Shown here piece by piece: positions 22,180 to 47,060 of a stretch of DNA of 64,000 nt. The translations under genes were made by a program, and so were the position numbers. This stretch comes from Branchiostoma floridae (lineage: Eukaryota; Chordata; Leptocardii; Amphioxiformes; Branchiostomatidae): NCBI RefSeq assembly GCF_000003815.2, contig NC_049991.1, positions 10,623,024 to 10,687,023 of the forward strand, given 5' to 3'. The notes under the pieces were generated by a model that worked only from the letters and a program-made list of their open reading frames with translations, did no database searches and was not told where the DNA came from. Every line of letters starts with the position of its first letter. The stretch's first letter is position 1.

Positions 22180-23247
22180 CCATAGAGTCCATTCCAAGAC
22201 ACCATGAGGGTTTTTAGGCGATATTTATAATTAGTCTGAATTATTTTGAATAAAAGAATATCTGAGCCACAATAATTAAATTATTTTCAAAAAATTGACT
22301 AAGAAAATACTCATTTATTTGAATTTCTTTGAATATTTTAGAAACATTTTGAAAGTAACTATACAAAAATATCTTTATTTAGAATAATTGTGTAACCTCT
22401 CTGTGATTATTTCACATTTAGGCCACACCAATTTAATTTCTTGGTTCACGGATTTTTTCATAAAAAATATGGAGCGAGAGGGCGAAATAAAAATAAAAAT
22501 AAAACTTGGTTGGGGTAAAGGTAACGGCTAATCCAAAACACAAAGAAAAAAGTTTTCAGCTTGAAAAAAGTACAAAAACACTATTATTGTACAGTAACCG
22601 CACCTGAACCCACACTTTAAGGAGCTTATAATGTAAAGGTCAATTTGCTACACCAGAAAGTTGGTCAATGGTTTCATTAATGGTGAAAATTTGCTGAGTG
22701 GTAATTTTTATTTTTATTTTTTTTTCCAAAAAATAGGAGCGAGCGAATCCGTGAACCAAGAAATTAAATTGGTGTGGCCTTACAAAGATTTACAAAAAAT
22801 GGTAAACCTTGCCAAATGGTAAAATTAGTTTATTGCCCCCATAAAAGTAAGCCCTATTGTTGCATCTGTATATTTTTAGATTTCACTGCTGGGCACTGGT
22901 GGATCCTTTGTGGTGGGCCATTGTTGCATGGCACCCAACCATACTTTGCAAGGATGTGTGAATTGCTATCTTCCCAGCCCACCGAACCATTTACAAAAAA
23001 TGGTAGAAAATGGTAAATAATGGTAGAATGCTGTTATCATTATTTAGAAACCATTAGAAGTATCCAATTCCACACCATGAATATTTCCAAAGTTTTACAG
23101 GACCAGGGAAATATTTATAAAGTTGAAACAGTGTTAAAAATATTTCTGAAGTATCAAATGTCCTAGATATATAATTACAAAGCTTTAAAATCAATTCTAA
23201 ACAATGGCAACAAACATCTGCATGGTGTCTTGGAATGGACTCTATGG
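22180..23247. mobile_element. Outer DNA transposon-like element with 27 bp terminal inverted repeats
   Basis: CCATAGAGTCCATTCCAAGA with CACCATG (22180-22206) is repeated exactly in inverse at 23221-23247. Just outside, TTAGA precedes the left arm with two extra bases (AG) and is mirrored on the right as TCTAA. The interior is AT-rich without coding capacity, so the element is non-autonomous, about 1.07 kb including a nested element, or roughly 0.7 kb without it. The target-site duplication is not clear. Confidence 0.75.
22421..22779. mobile_element. 359 bp MITE with 34 bp inverted repeats and TTA target duplication (PIF/Harbinger-like)
   Basis: The left end GGCCACACCAATTTAATTTC then TTGGTTCACGGATT is matched in inverse by the right end, which finishes AAATTGGTGTGGCC. 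TTA precedes the left end (22418-22420) and follows the right end (22780-22782), a three-base target duplication. TWA duplications and GGCC-type termini are typical of PIF/Harbinger MITEs. The interior is A/T-rich and non-coding. It is inserted inside the larger inverted-repeat element at 22180-23247. Confidence 0.85.
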
Positions 23248-25129
23248 TCTAACATTAACAATTAGAATTGTTTATGTTAGAAAACCCGTTTGTCCCGTGA
23301 TGACTCAAAATACCAATAATCAGACCGTTAAGTTACTGTAAGTTTCATAACAAGCAATGACACCCTGAATTGATGTTTGTGCAATAACATCATCATTGCT
23401 TACACTGTTGTCATGACAATACATTGATTGTATGTTTCTCATTGTTTGTGCAACTATTCTTGAATTTTCTAAAAACTCGCTGAAATGCAATACTGACAGC
23501 AATGGAAGATTGTGAAAAGTGAAAAGTGGCAATAGCATACATGGTATGTCTGAGTACTACTACATTGTACTGTAGTTGCTGTTTTGCATGTACTTTAATG
23601 TAGTGTATTGACTCGAGAGGTAATTATGAAGTTCAAAGCAAGAGCTGTGAGAGCAAGCCTGATAAAAAAAAGCTTTTTTCACACCTCATTTGGTGTTGAT
23701 GGCTGATGTTAACAGCACAGTATGTACGTATGTAACATTACACTAGAGGTATGATTTTTAGCCTTTACATACATGATGACATTTATAATAAGTTGTTAGT
23801 TGTGCAGCCAAACAGTACAATCATAGGTTTGTAGTGGTGTTTAGCAATGATTCGATTAATGAAGATTCTGTTCCGTTACTGTTTTAAGTTAAGACAAAAT
23901 TTTATTTCCTGGAGTACTCTTGTATAGATGTTTATGTATGTATCTTCTTTGTTGGATCATCATATTCCATGTTATTTTGTAGATAATCATGGCTATAGGT
24001 GTATGATCATGACTAGTGGTGTACATGAAATAGTGCCATACATGGATTATGTAGTCAGTGTGCAGTGCTCATAGTGTATTGGTGCTATTATTAGTCCAAC
24101 ACGTGTACAGCTCTCACGGCAGCTACTCCCTTATGTACAGTGTATAGACTTTATTACACTTATCTCACTTTCGTCATATGTTATAGTCATCATTTCTATT
24201 TATGATTACTGAAGTCAAGGTTCTCATTGACGTATGGTGGACAAGCATCAATTACACATTACACATAGTTCATTTCATTTTTGGCATTGCTAACATTACA
24301 TATACTATACTAACATGAATTCTTTATTACGCAGTCACAAGGGATTGCCACTGATGATGATGACATATACTAGTGCACACACTGAAGGCAGGGCAGGGAT
24401 AACAGAACATGGTCATTGATTCATATGTAGTTGCACAGGTCTGTTTGATCCTTGACTTGCAGGTCATGCAATTTCCACTAGTGGGCACTTTTAACCAATA
24501 ATTTGAAAAGAATCTACATAATCTAACAACAAATTTGCAAGTCACGTCTTATGAAGAATTTCTAGCTTCAGAGACAAAATTCAACAGACTATTCTTAGCA
24601 AGGACTTGTCCTTGTTATATAACCAAGGAGCTCTTACCACTGACACCCACAAGTGACAGACAAATATTAATTCCAACTTACAGTTACACTTCCCTAGATG
24701 GACAGAAAACTGGTTTGCATTTGATAAGTTGTGACTGAAGATGCCTGTAATATTGCACATTATATCTTCATTTTATTAGAATTGTAAAATAAGATTTAAA
24801 AGCCAGGTGCTATCCAAATATGTCATTAGCACTGACCACCCCTATGTTAAAATGGAACAGTCCACAGTAAACAAAGATGGCTGCCTAAGTTTATTTTTCC
24901 ATGAGGACTCCAGAACCAAGACTTAGTTTTCAGTGGACTTGATACCTATACTAACCATTTAGATGTGGCATCTTCATCAGGGAACTTTTGGAGAAAATGC
25001 TGAGTTGGTATAACCAAGGAGGTTTATAAAGTATGACTATGAAAAAAGAGAATGATTATGATTTGTAAGGGGGAGGGGCAAATTGCAAATTATTTGTCTT
25101 GAGAATGTAAAACCAATTTGAATTCCACT

Positions 25130-26309
25130 ATGATTGATCCAAGCACATACAGCATTGCCTACTATTTTGCAACATTTGTTGCAATTTGTATTGCAACTTG
25201 GTGGTATTGCAGTAACATACAACGACACAGGACTGCAATGCAGAATTCCTCGGGGGAAGGAGCCTATTCCAAGTGTACTTCACCTGGGTGCCTCCGCTGT
25301 CGCAGTAACAGCAAAGCTAGGGGACTGATGCTGCAGAAGTTAGTGAGACACTTCCATGACAACAACCTTCCCATTGGTGCAGTACAGAGGGTCATCAAGG
25401 CACTACAACAGAAGGACGATGACTTGGAAAGAGAGGGACATGCCATGCAGCAACCTACAGTCCTGTACTTGCAAGACCTGGACACAAAACTAGTGTGGAC
25501 TGACAGTATCATGTTGGAACATGATGTGAAAACACTGGAGAAAAATGCAGAAATTTTACAGTCGGAATTTTCTGCGATCATCAGAGAAAATGGATGGAAA
25601 ATTAACAACACCCCAACAGGCCAATGGAAGGCACTGTACCTCATCAATCAAGGGGTTCGAGTCCCAGAGACTTGCCAGAAATGTCCGAAGACGGCAAAGA
25701 TTTTAGGGAAGCTGAAGTTTCTGATGAATGACAGTGGTTTTGGAAATGCCTGCTTTTCTGTGGTTGATCCTGGGACTCATATCACAGGGCATTATGGGCC
25801 ATGCAACATACGAGTTAGGTGTCATCTAGGCTTACAGGTAATATGCACCTGCATTTCATTTCATTTCAATCAAGCTAATTTTAATTTTTTATAGTTAAAG
25901 GCCATATACATATATACCTCACATTGTACAAATCAATCTTCTCTCTTTTGGGTAGACTATGAGTCGTAAATGCAGATTCTTTATATTTTAAGCTTCAAGA
26001 TCAGGAACTAGTTGGTTCCAAAATGAATCCAAAACAAGCTGAATGATGATGTTATCATTATGACCTGATGATGATGCTGTTATCTTCCCCCCACAGGTAC
26101 CAGAAGAATGTTCTATCACAGTTGGAGGGCGGAGACTGACGTGGACGGAGGGCAGGTGTCTACTCTTTGATGACTCCTTCTTCCATGAGGTGCATCACCA
26201 TGGCAACCAAAAGGACCCACCCAGAGTAGTTTTCATGGTGGACTTTTGGCACCCTCAGGTGACCAACCTGGAGAGGAAAGCACTCAACTTTCTGTACCCT
26301 CCTCAATGA
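25130..26309 (+). CDS. ASPHD2: Aspartate beta-hydroxylase domain-containing membrane protein (ASPHD1/2-like, 306 aa)
   Basis: Two exons, 25130-25837 and 26097-26309 (TGA), joined in phase 0 at a CAG/gtaata donor and a ccccacag acceptor. The first in-frame ATG is at 25130. Residues ~6-29 (YSIAYYFATFVAICIATWWYC) form one membrane segment, as in the type II ASPHD proteins. A short cysteine motif follows (CTSPGCLRC). The C-terminal half is the hydroxylase fold: CQKCPKTAKIL, NACFSVVDPGTHI, then GHYGPCNIRVRCHLGL with the first iron-binding His and the RxHLG motif, EGRCLLFDDSFFHEVHHHG with the second His, and PRVVFMVDFWHP with the 2-oxoglutarate Arg. The family is predicted to be an Fe(II)/2-oxoglutarate dioxygenase; substrates of ASPHD proteins are not established. 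Vertebrates have ASPHD1 and ASPHD2, and the symbol given is only the nearer one by eye. It is convergent with CCDC92. Confidence 0.9.
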
Positions 26310-28891
26310 AGTCTGAGAACAAGAGATTGTGGCAAAATCTGTTGTACTTTTCACTGTACCACTACCAGCATTGTCTGCTATACAGTGAAGGAGCATATTC
26401 CCTAGTTGTACAATACATGATATCTACAGTCATGTACATGCATGATGGTTGCCAATGTGATGTATTCAGTTCATGTATTTTGGTTGTTTTTTTAGATACT
26501 CAAACCTTGTTACCTGATGTAGAAGCAGAAAAGAAGTAAAATGTAACTTTTAAACTGTGCTAGGTTTCTGTCAGGAGATACACGTACTAAAAATCAAAAC
26601 CTTCCAAACTCTTTGTTACTAGCAGTCTTATTGTCATGACTTATGCATTATGTTCATTTGTCTAAAAATCATGTGCCATTGTTTAGTGGAATTGAAACTG
26701 GTTTGCTTCATAAACTGAACATTCAGATATGTCATATGTTAACAAAGTGTGCTTCCTTATGTACGTTGGTTAGATATTTTTGTCATAATAGATATTGGTT
26801 ATTCAACTCGTTTTGTGTCTTCTCAGTTGCATATGTAGGATTTGTGTAGGTAAGGAAATTCTGGGGAAAATTTATCTAAAATAAATGAAGTCTATATTGT
26901 GTGAGAAAGACAACACCTGTTGCCACTTTGGTTCCAACATCTTCCACACCACATAATATGGCATAGTAATCATACATGATTGCTTGGACAAGTAGTTGGA
27001 TGAATGGATTTTTAAATGAAGCCAAATACACAGCCTTATCAGTGTGATGCCCACTTTTAGATTCCTGCAAACCTTTCTTAGCTACAGTTTTGTTGCTTGG
27101 TAACTGGAGCTGTGTTCATCAATTATTTAAATGAAAATTATGCTTGCATAAAGGCCACTCTGGCATCAAAGTATACCAGTTGTAACAAGAATACAAAGAA
27201 CAAAGTGAAGCCCTTACATTGTTTGCTAGCATTTTTTAATGCCATACGCTCTTCCTGACTCACACACAGCATTGAGCACACAAAAATGGCTTCAAGTTCA
27301 CACAGATGACATCCTCAAATGGTATACCATAATACTGAGTTTTGGTCCAAGTGTCAAAATTGGCAAAGCTTCTCAGAAGCTGTGTATTAGGTTAAAGAGT
27401 TTGTTGTTTTTGAGCAAAAACATTGAAACGATATGGTCTAGTTGGTACTCACAACAGATACAGTATCATACTACTACTGTAAAAAAATTACAAGATCTGC
27501 AACACAAGTGGCTCCATCTAACACAAAGCAGTACCTGTTACAGGCTTATTTGATATGTCTCACCCTCCTTTGGGAATCGCGAGTAGTTGACCCCCTTCAG
27601 AGCCAACTTTTGTCTTAGTTACACCTATAGTAACATATCCAGTTCCAGATCTAAGTTACAGTATCCAACAGGACTGAACAAAAGAACCAACACACAATGT
27701 GTTTACCTAATGACGTGAGAAGCTGTTTCATGTTTATGGCACAACAATGGTTTAGAAATAGTCAGGCATTATTCAAAAGAGCCTGTCCACAATCAGATAC
27801 TGTTGTACTTGTAAAATGTATCATACTTTAACAAAAACTATAGAAATTTTACATTTTTTTACATGTACAACATTAATACTAGTTACAAAACTTTAATGGC
27901 AAAAAAGCCATGTGATACAGGTACTGTCCCTAAATAGTTAATATGCAGCAGACAGCCTTAGTTTAAAAACACCTGCATTGAAAAAGCAGGATTGGTCCCA
28001 CAGCAGTACATTACAATCATCAGCAAGTAAACTGCAACACTTGATCTTAAAATATGCAAGGTACAGCTGCTAACACCAGTCTAAAACAGATCTAGGAGGA
28101 GGCCACGGCTAGACCTTGACTTGAGTGTATGTTACTGTTAAATACATAATAGATGAGCTTATGCAATTAGAAGACAAAAATGGAATGCCAATTTTAGCCA
28201 TAACAGCAGGACTACATCAAGCTGTGCCTGTGAGAAACAGTTACCATGGAATCATGATTATCTGCTGTGTTGCCAGGATATCAGCATTTGTGGTGGCAAA
28301 CATGTTGGCAGAAGCCTGTAGGTCGCTATGTCAACAGTCTTACAATAAAGCCAATTGGTCCATATGGTGTTATGATACCCACTTTCTACATTAAAAATAA
28401 ATGCCCAACTCCATGCAAAATATATAAACTTCGGGTGCATTATGTACAACAACAGATCATGCATGATAGTGCTGGTTGAAATTACAGATAAGGTTTTCAT
28501 AGGTAATGGTGACGCTTTCATTTGGTCTTTGTTCTTTAACCACTTGGAGACTTTGGAATGTTACAAGTTCTCAGTGGGCATTGAAATTAAGTAAAATACA
28601 ATGGGATATGTAAAATAACTTGGATATGTATGTTTCGAATGTCTCTTGCCCAAACTGACAAACGCAGCAGCTGACAGTGAAAACCTCAACATCATGATTC
28701 AATCTAACGTTACATGTACGACCTATGTAAAAAAAAATCACTCTATATCTCTGAAGACAAAAACTATGTCTTGTACAGCAAAACATCAAATCACCTTCAC
28801 ATCATTTGATGATCATCTTGGTTTCAACCACACTCTTTTTCATTTCCTGGCATAAAAACTCTTCATGTACATGTACAGGTCTGTAAGAAGT
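26310..28891. other. Convergent region between ASPHD and CCDC92
   Basis: 2.6 kb of AT-rich sequence that should contain both 3' UTRs. AATAAA near 26881 could end the ASPHD transcript. I see no exon, RNA gene or clear repeat. Confidence 0.55.
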
Positions 28892-29875
28892 CTAGTCAGA
28901 TTCTGTGTTCTGAACAGCAGTCAGAGTATTGTCACCAGTGCCTCCCACTTGGTCCACTGCGAGAGTTTCCACTTCCGACCTGTCTGCCTGCTTGGCCAGC
29001 CTGAGCTGCCTCCGTAAAAAAGTTCTCCTATTGCTGGCATCTGACTCAGACTCTTCGCTTTCATCCCCGGTGGGAGGCAGGATGGGTGGCAGAACAGCCG
29101 GTGCTGGTTTGATGCTGACCTCTCTGTCCCGGGCGACATTCTTACTTTCGAGGAACGGTGCGGGGTCGAGAACTTTGCTGCCACTGGGAGTTCTTGGTCT
29201 CATTGGCGGAGTCGGTAGTCGACGACCGGATGCTGTGCGTACATTTGCACTGCTGTCTCTGGAATCAGGGGGGCTTGGGTGGATGGCACGAATGGGTCCT
29301 GTGACAGGCATGTTTGTAACACCCCTTCTGTACGTTTTACGAGATGAACCGGACTTTTCTCTGCTACTTGGCGGTGTCGGGCTCATGCCCTCGGGCAGAG
29401 CCTCCACACCCTCACGGCTTTTTCTCAAGTTCTTTCCAACTTTCACTTGGTGCAACTGGGTTGTGAGATAAGCTATCGTAGCTGACTTAGAATCTAGTTC
29501 ATTAGACAACTGTGCCATCTTGGTGCTCTTGAGTTTCAGTTCATCTTTGAATTTCTTCTCTTGTGCCCTCAGCTGTTGTTCCAGCATCTCGATTCTCTTG
29601 TCTTTCTTCTCAGCCTGTTCCTGAACATCCTTCCACTCGTCATCCTTTTGTTTGAGTTCCTTCTCCAGCCCCACACTTTTCTTACGAAAGTAGTCCTCAT
29701 CAGGAGTGGAGGTGGTCTCCATGGCGAGTTGGAACGTCAGCTCCGCACATTTCTTCTGGAGTTTGTGCATCTCCTCATGAAGACCCTTCAGAGTTTTTGC
29801 ATGGTCCTGCTGCATGAACAGGATGGAGCCCTGCGCGCTCCGCAGCTTATCCTGAAGTTGAGTGAGGGTCGCCAT
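28892..29875 (-). CDS. CCDC92: Coiled-coil domain-containing protein 92 (327 aa, single coding exon)
   Basis: ATG at 29873-29875 has A at -3 and G at +4. The coding exon appears to begin in the 5' UTR at 30016, after an acceptor TTGGTTGCAG on the minus strand, so at least one upstream non-coding exon is expected. The N-terminal ~150 residues are a coiled coil matching the CCDC92 domain (KLRSAQGSILFMQQDHAKTL, KGLHEEMHKLQKKCAELTFQ, SATIAYLTTQLH). The C-terminal part is a disordered Ser/Pro/Arg-rich region that keeps short family motifs (DPAPFLESKN, VLPPILPP, ETLAVDQVGG). The vertebrate protein localises to centrioles and cilia. Length is close to the vertebrate ~330 residues. It is head-to-head with TMEM184B and convergent with ASPHD. 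Confidence 0.92.
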   Translation of the reverse strand: MATLTQLQDKLRSAQGSILFMQQDHAKTLKGLHEEMHKLQKKCAELTFQLAMETTSTPDEDYFRKKSVGLEKELKQKDDEWKDVQEQAEKKDKRIEMLEQQLRAQEKKFKDELKLKSTKMAQLSNELDSKSATIAYLTTQLHQVKVGKNLRKSREGVEALPEGMSPTPPSSREKSGSSRKTYRRGVTNMPVTGPIRAIHPSPPDSRDSSANVRTASGRRLPTPPMRPRTPSGSKVLDPAPFLESKNVARDREVSIKPAPAVLPPILPPTGDESEESESDASNRRTFLRRQLRLAKQADRSEVETLAVDQVGGTGDNTLTAVQNTESD

Positions 29876-30446
29876 CCTGAAGTGGGACCAACCTGGCTCG
29901 ACTTAATCCCCCCTGGGGGCTTGAGGAATTAGACACAGGTTTCGCCAAGAATCCTTGCTGAACTTTCTTGATCCAGCAGTATTTCCCAACACAGCACCCT
30001 CCTTTCAACAGATCACCTGCAACCAAACACATGGATGTTAGAATTTCATTAATCTTTAGTTTGTGTAATAGTTGAGAGAGAACTCTTACAGCTAGCTGGG
30101 AAACTGGGTCGCCACGAAAGTATGCGCTGTTGCCATACTGCACGGAGCAGGCCGCCGGCTGGCAGGTGCACTGGATCACACGTACACGTTCACTTCTCCC
30201 TTGGTTACCGGGAAAGTTATCCAATATTTCACCACGGCGAGGATCTCTACTCTTTAAACTACCGACACAGCAGTCCTGAAGTTTCCTACCTTCCGCCGAA
30301 GATCGAAAATCCTCGCTCCCCGGCGCTGGTGCATGGTGGCAGGAGTCGATTTGTCGGCACCATTTGTTACTATTTGGTCCCCCCTGTAGCGAAAACAACT
30401 CCGACCTAAAATATGCAGCCTCGTTCTGGAGAACAAAGGTTACCAA

Positions 30447-30690
30447 GGGTCATAGCCTCGTTTTCAACAAGAGTGACGTAATGATCCTGTGGGCATGACG
30501 TATGTCGCAATCTTACTGCGCAGGCGCAATTGACCCCAGGCGCCATTTTGGATTTTATTGGGATTTCCTCCACAGGTAAAGATGTTGAGCTGAGGTGTTC
30601 GTACATTTCTGTTCACTATGACGAAATCTGGTATCTGACGACATTTTCTTTAGTTATTTGCAACAAAGCAGACTCTTTTAGTCTGAGAAA
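30447..30690. promoter_or_regulatory. Probable bidirectional promoter of CCDC92 (-) and TMEM184B (+)
   Basis: The CCDC92 upstream region and the TMEM184B ATG (30691) are divergent. In order I see TGACGTAA at 30474-30481 and TGACGTA at 30496-30502 (ATF/CREB-like), TGCGCAGGCGCA at 30517-30528 (a full NRF1 site), GCCATTTTG near 30542-30550 (YY1-like) and ATTGG at 30557-30561 (inverted CCAAT). There is no TATA box. The cluster fits a broadly expressed divergent promoter. Sites are by eye; the transcription start is unknown. Confidence 0.65.
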
Positions 30691-44376
<13,686 letters not shown>

Positions 44377-47060
44377 ACTGGTGGCTGAGTGACCCCGCAA
44401 TGCCTTCCCCGTTGTATCTTGATAAGGTGGTGTTCATGTGTGACAAACACAGTACTGCAGTCGGGATGTTGTACGATTCTTTTAGGAGGTACTTTTCATG
44501 GGCCAAAATGGAAATTTCCAGCCTACATGTAATTCTGCTAGTTTGATTACTCCCGTGTTGTAAAGGAGATGTTGATATTTGAAACATGGGTAAAGGTGGC
44601 TGTAAGTGAAACATCATAGCTACAGGTAACATCATTAGGAAGTAAGAACAAAGATGATTTTCATACATGTCAATATATATACAATATATGCTATCACTGT
44701 TTAGAAAAGTTTGTATTCTTTATAGAAGAAAATTTTGTTGCAGAAAAAATTATGGTCCAATTTAAGATGCTTTCTTGGTGACATTAGATTAGACATTAAA
44801 TCAGAGGCTCAATGAATATTGCAGTAATGTATGAAACCCACCTGTTTATCAGATTGACACTTTAAGGGTTCACCTTCCCCATGCTAAGGTAGCCTTTTAT
44901 CTACATGTTTGTACTGGTCAAGGGATAAGGGGACAGTGACAAGGCGAAGTACCACACAGAATGTGTGGGATGTGTTATGCTCATGTTTACTTAGAGATAG
45001 TCTCACATACTCTCATCTCTTTTCCAAAATCATTTTCTTTTAGGATCTTGTGTCTCAAGCAAAAGTTGTAACATTGTCAAATCATTTGACAAACATTAGT
45101 AAGTTCATTCTCTTGCTAACATTAAGAAGATGGGTAGTAATAAGGAGATTAAAATTTTAAAGAAAAAAATATGTGAAATTCTGCAGTGCTAGAACATACT
45201 CAAGCAGATCGTTAACATTGTTTTTTATCATAGGGTATGTCATAGATTTGTGTCATATAAGTATAAAGTCTTGGAAATTAGATCACGTTTGATAATGGCC
45301 AGTGGGAATGTGCTATGTCCCTTGGTGCAGGGGTGTGCCACATGTACAGAAGTATGTGCAGCTATGTTTGGTCTTATGTGCTTGGAAGTAATTACGAAGG
45401 TTTAGTAGGATTTTAGTGGGATCAATTTGCTTGATGTGTGTGTTGCTGCTGTTATTTTAAATCATATCTGTTAATAAAGGGATCTTGTTAAGTAAGTCGT
45501 AGCCTCATAAACTCAGCCAAAGTAACATTGGCAGTTAATCTGCTTATTGTGAAGTACTGAGTGCAGTTAACTTTAAACTGCAGGACCACAACTAACATTC
45601 CTTAACTTCCTTTACCTCAACCTTGCACTAAATCAGTGGAAATATATTGCTGCAGGACAATGGTCAAATAATTTGTTTGAAAGTAGTGTAGTAGCCTAAT
45701 AGAATTTTGCATGTAATGTCTGCTTGATCATTTCATTATGTACCACATATAGTAGGTATATTTGCTCTAGAGACTACTGTGGAAAAATGCATAGCAGCAT
45801 TTTGGAAGTCAGGAAATATACAAGTGCATGTCAAGTCAACCAAGTCATGTTCATTAATTTGTAACATGTTGTAATGGATCACTAGTACTGAGGCTCTTCT
45901 GTGCTAGTATCAGACTTGGTTGTACTTTTTACTGTATTTTTTTCTTGGAGTGAAAATCTAACCTCAGAAATGAACTGAATGATTTAGAACTGACTGCTGA
46001 AATGTTCTGCCACTAGTGTCATGTGCCTAGGCATTACAATGTATTTTCAAGCAAAGTGACATTAGTGATTGAGAAATACATGCCTGTCTCTTGATATGGC
46101 ATCAGTGTAGCAAGGCCGAAATGATGTTATGTTGGCTGACATAAAACTGTACCATATAAGGACACTATTCTTACACGTGTAGTGAGTACACTACTGTGTG
46201 CTATCTCCTTTCGATAAACATATCCCTGATCCCCCACTGTACTTAACATATGCAGTGTAGAATGTAAACTTGTACATAGTTAGCTGTTGCACTTTTTGTA
46301 GACTGTATTTTCTCCCCTGTATAGATGTAAGCAGCTGTTGGAGCTCTCCTATCTCTTACAAAGACCAACTTTTACATTATAACCAATGGCTCTGGTGTAC
46401 CAAGTCCTTACTGATGTATGAACCAAACATTAACACAAGATGATGTGCTGTATACAGACCTGATGATCTGATTCAGTCCCACCGAGTTATGTGTCAATGT
46501 TATAACCTTGACTGGCATCAAGCCTTTGCTATTGTATCAGTGCTGAGGACTGGACTCTAGTGATATAAACTGTTTTGTTTGTAGGGTACTTGTTAGTGTA
46601 ATTGTCACTGTGCTTGGGTACCTGATTATTATACTGTGATGTAAGAGATATATGTGGATTGCATTGATTTATGTACAGTGATTACGATTGCAACCAAATT
46701 CCTTATTTATATGGTAATTTGTACTGTTTTGTATTGATGGTATTTTGTTGTATACATGTTAAGTGGTTAGAATGAGTCCAAAAAGATATGCGATTGCTAT
46801 ACTGTCAGGGTTATTTTTATCTTCTGGAAGATCCTAAAGGTCTTTTGGGAGAGAAGAAATGGGAAGTTGATAAGTAGATATTATCCAACAGAACTTCAGA
46901 AAGAATTAAATGTGAAAAAAATTCCAAACGAGTTGATAATTGTGTCCAAACACTAGCGTGTACATTACTAGTGATTAGTGTTTTGTAGACCCCTAATACA
47001 GATGGACCGATAGACCTTGAAATGAAAGATTTTCGACAAAAGCACCCAGATTAATAAACT
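44377..47060 (+). other. TMEM184B 3' UTR and flank
   Basis: No exon follows the TAA at 44374-44376. AATAAA hexamers at 45473-45478 and 47053-47058 are candidate poly(A) signals, giving a 3' UTR of about 1.1 or 2.7 kb. The sequence is AT-rich and free of obvious repeats over the whole stretch, which favours a long UTR. The true end cannot be fixed from sequence alone. Confidence 0.5.

Larger units (their letters stand above)
21898..25129. other. Intergenic region between NTHL1 and ASPHD
   Basis: 3.2 kb of AT-rich DNA following the NTHL1 stop. It contains two nested inverted-repeat elements (22180-23247 and 22421-22779). The rest shows no convincing exon, and the frames present are short. The promoter and 5' UTR of the ASPHD gene must lie near the right end. 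Confidence 0.6.

Noticed and set aside
25118-25129. Upstream start for the ASPHD gene
   Set aside because: The codon at 25118 is TTG; the first in-frame ATG is at 25130.
28929-29471. 180-codon plus-strand ORF
   Set aside because: Antisense of the CCDC92 coding exon.
29847-30446. 199-codon minus-strand ORF upstream of CCDC92
   Set aside because: It crosses the CCDC92 5' UTR, a splice acceptor at 30017-30019 and the start codon in another frame, with no conserved content.
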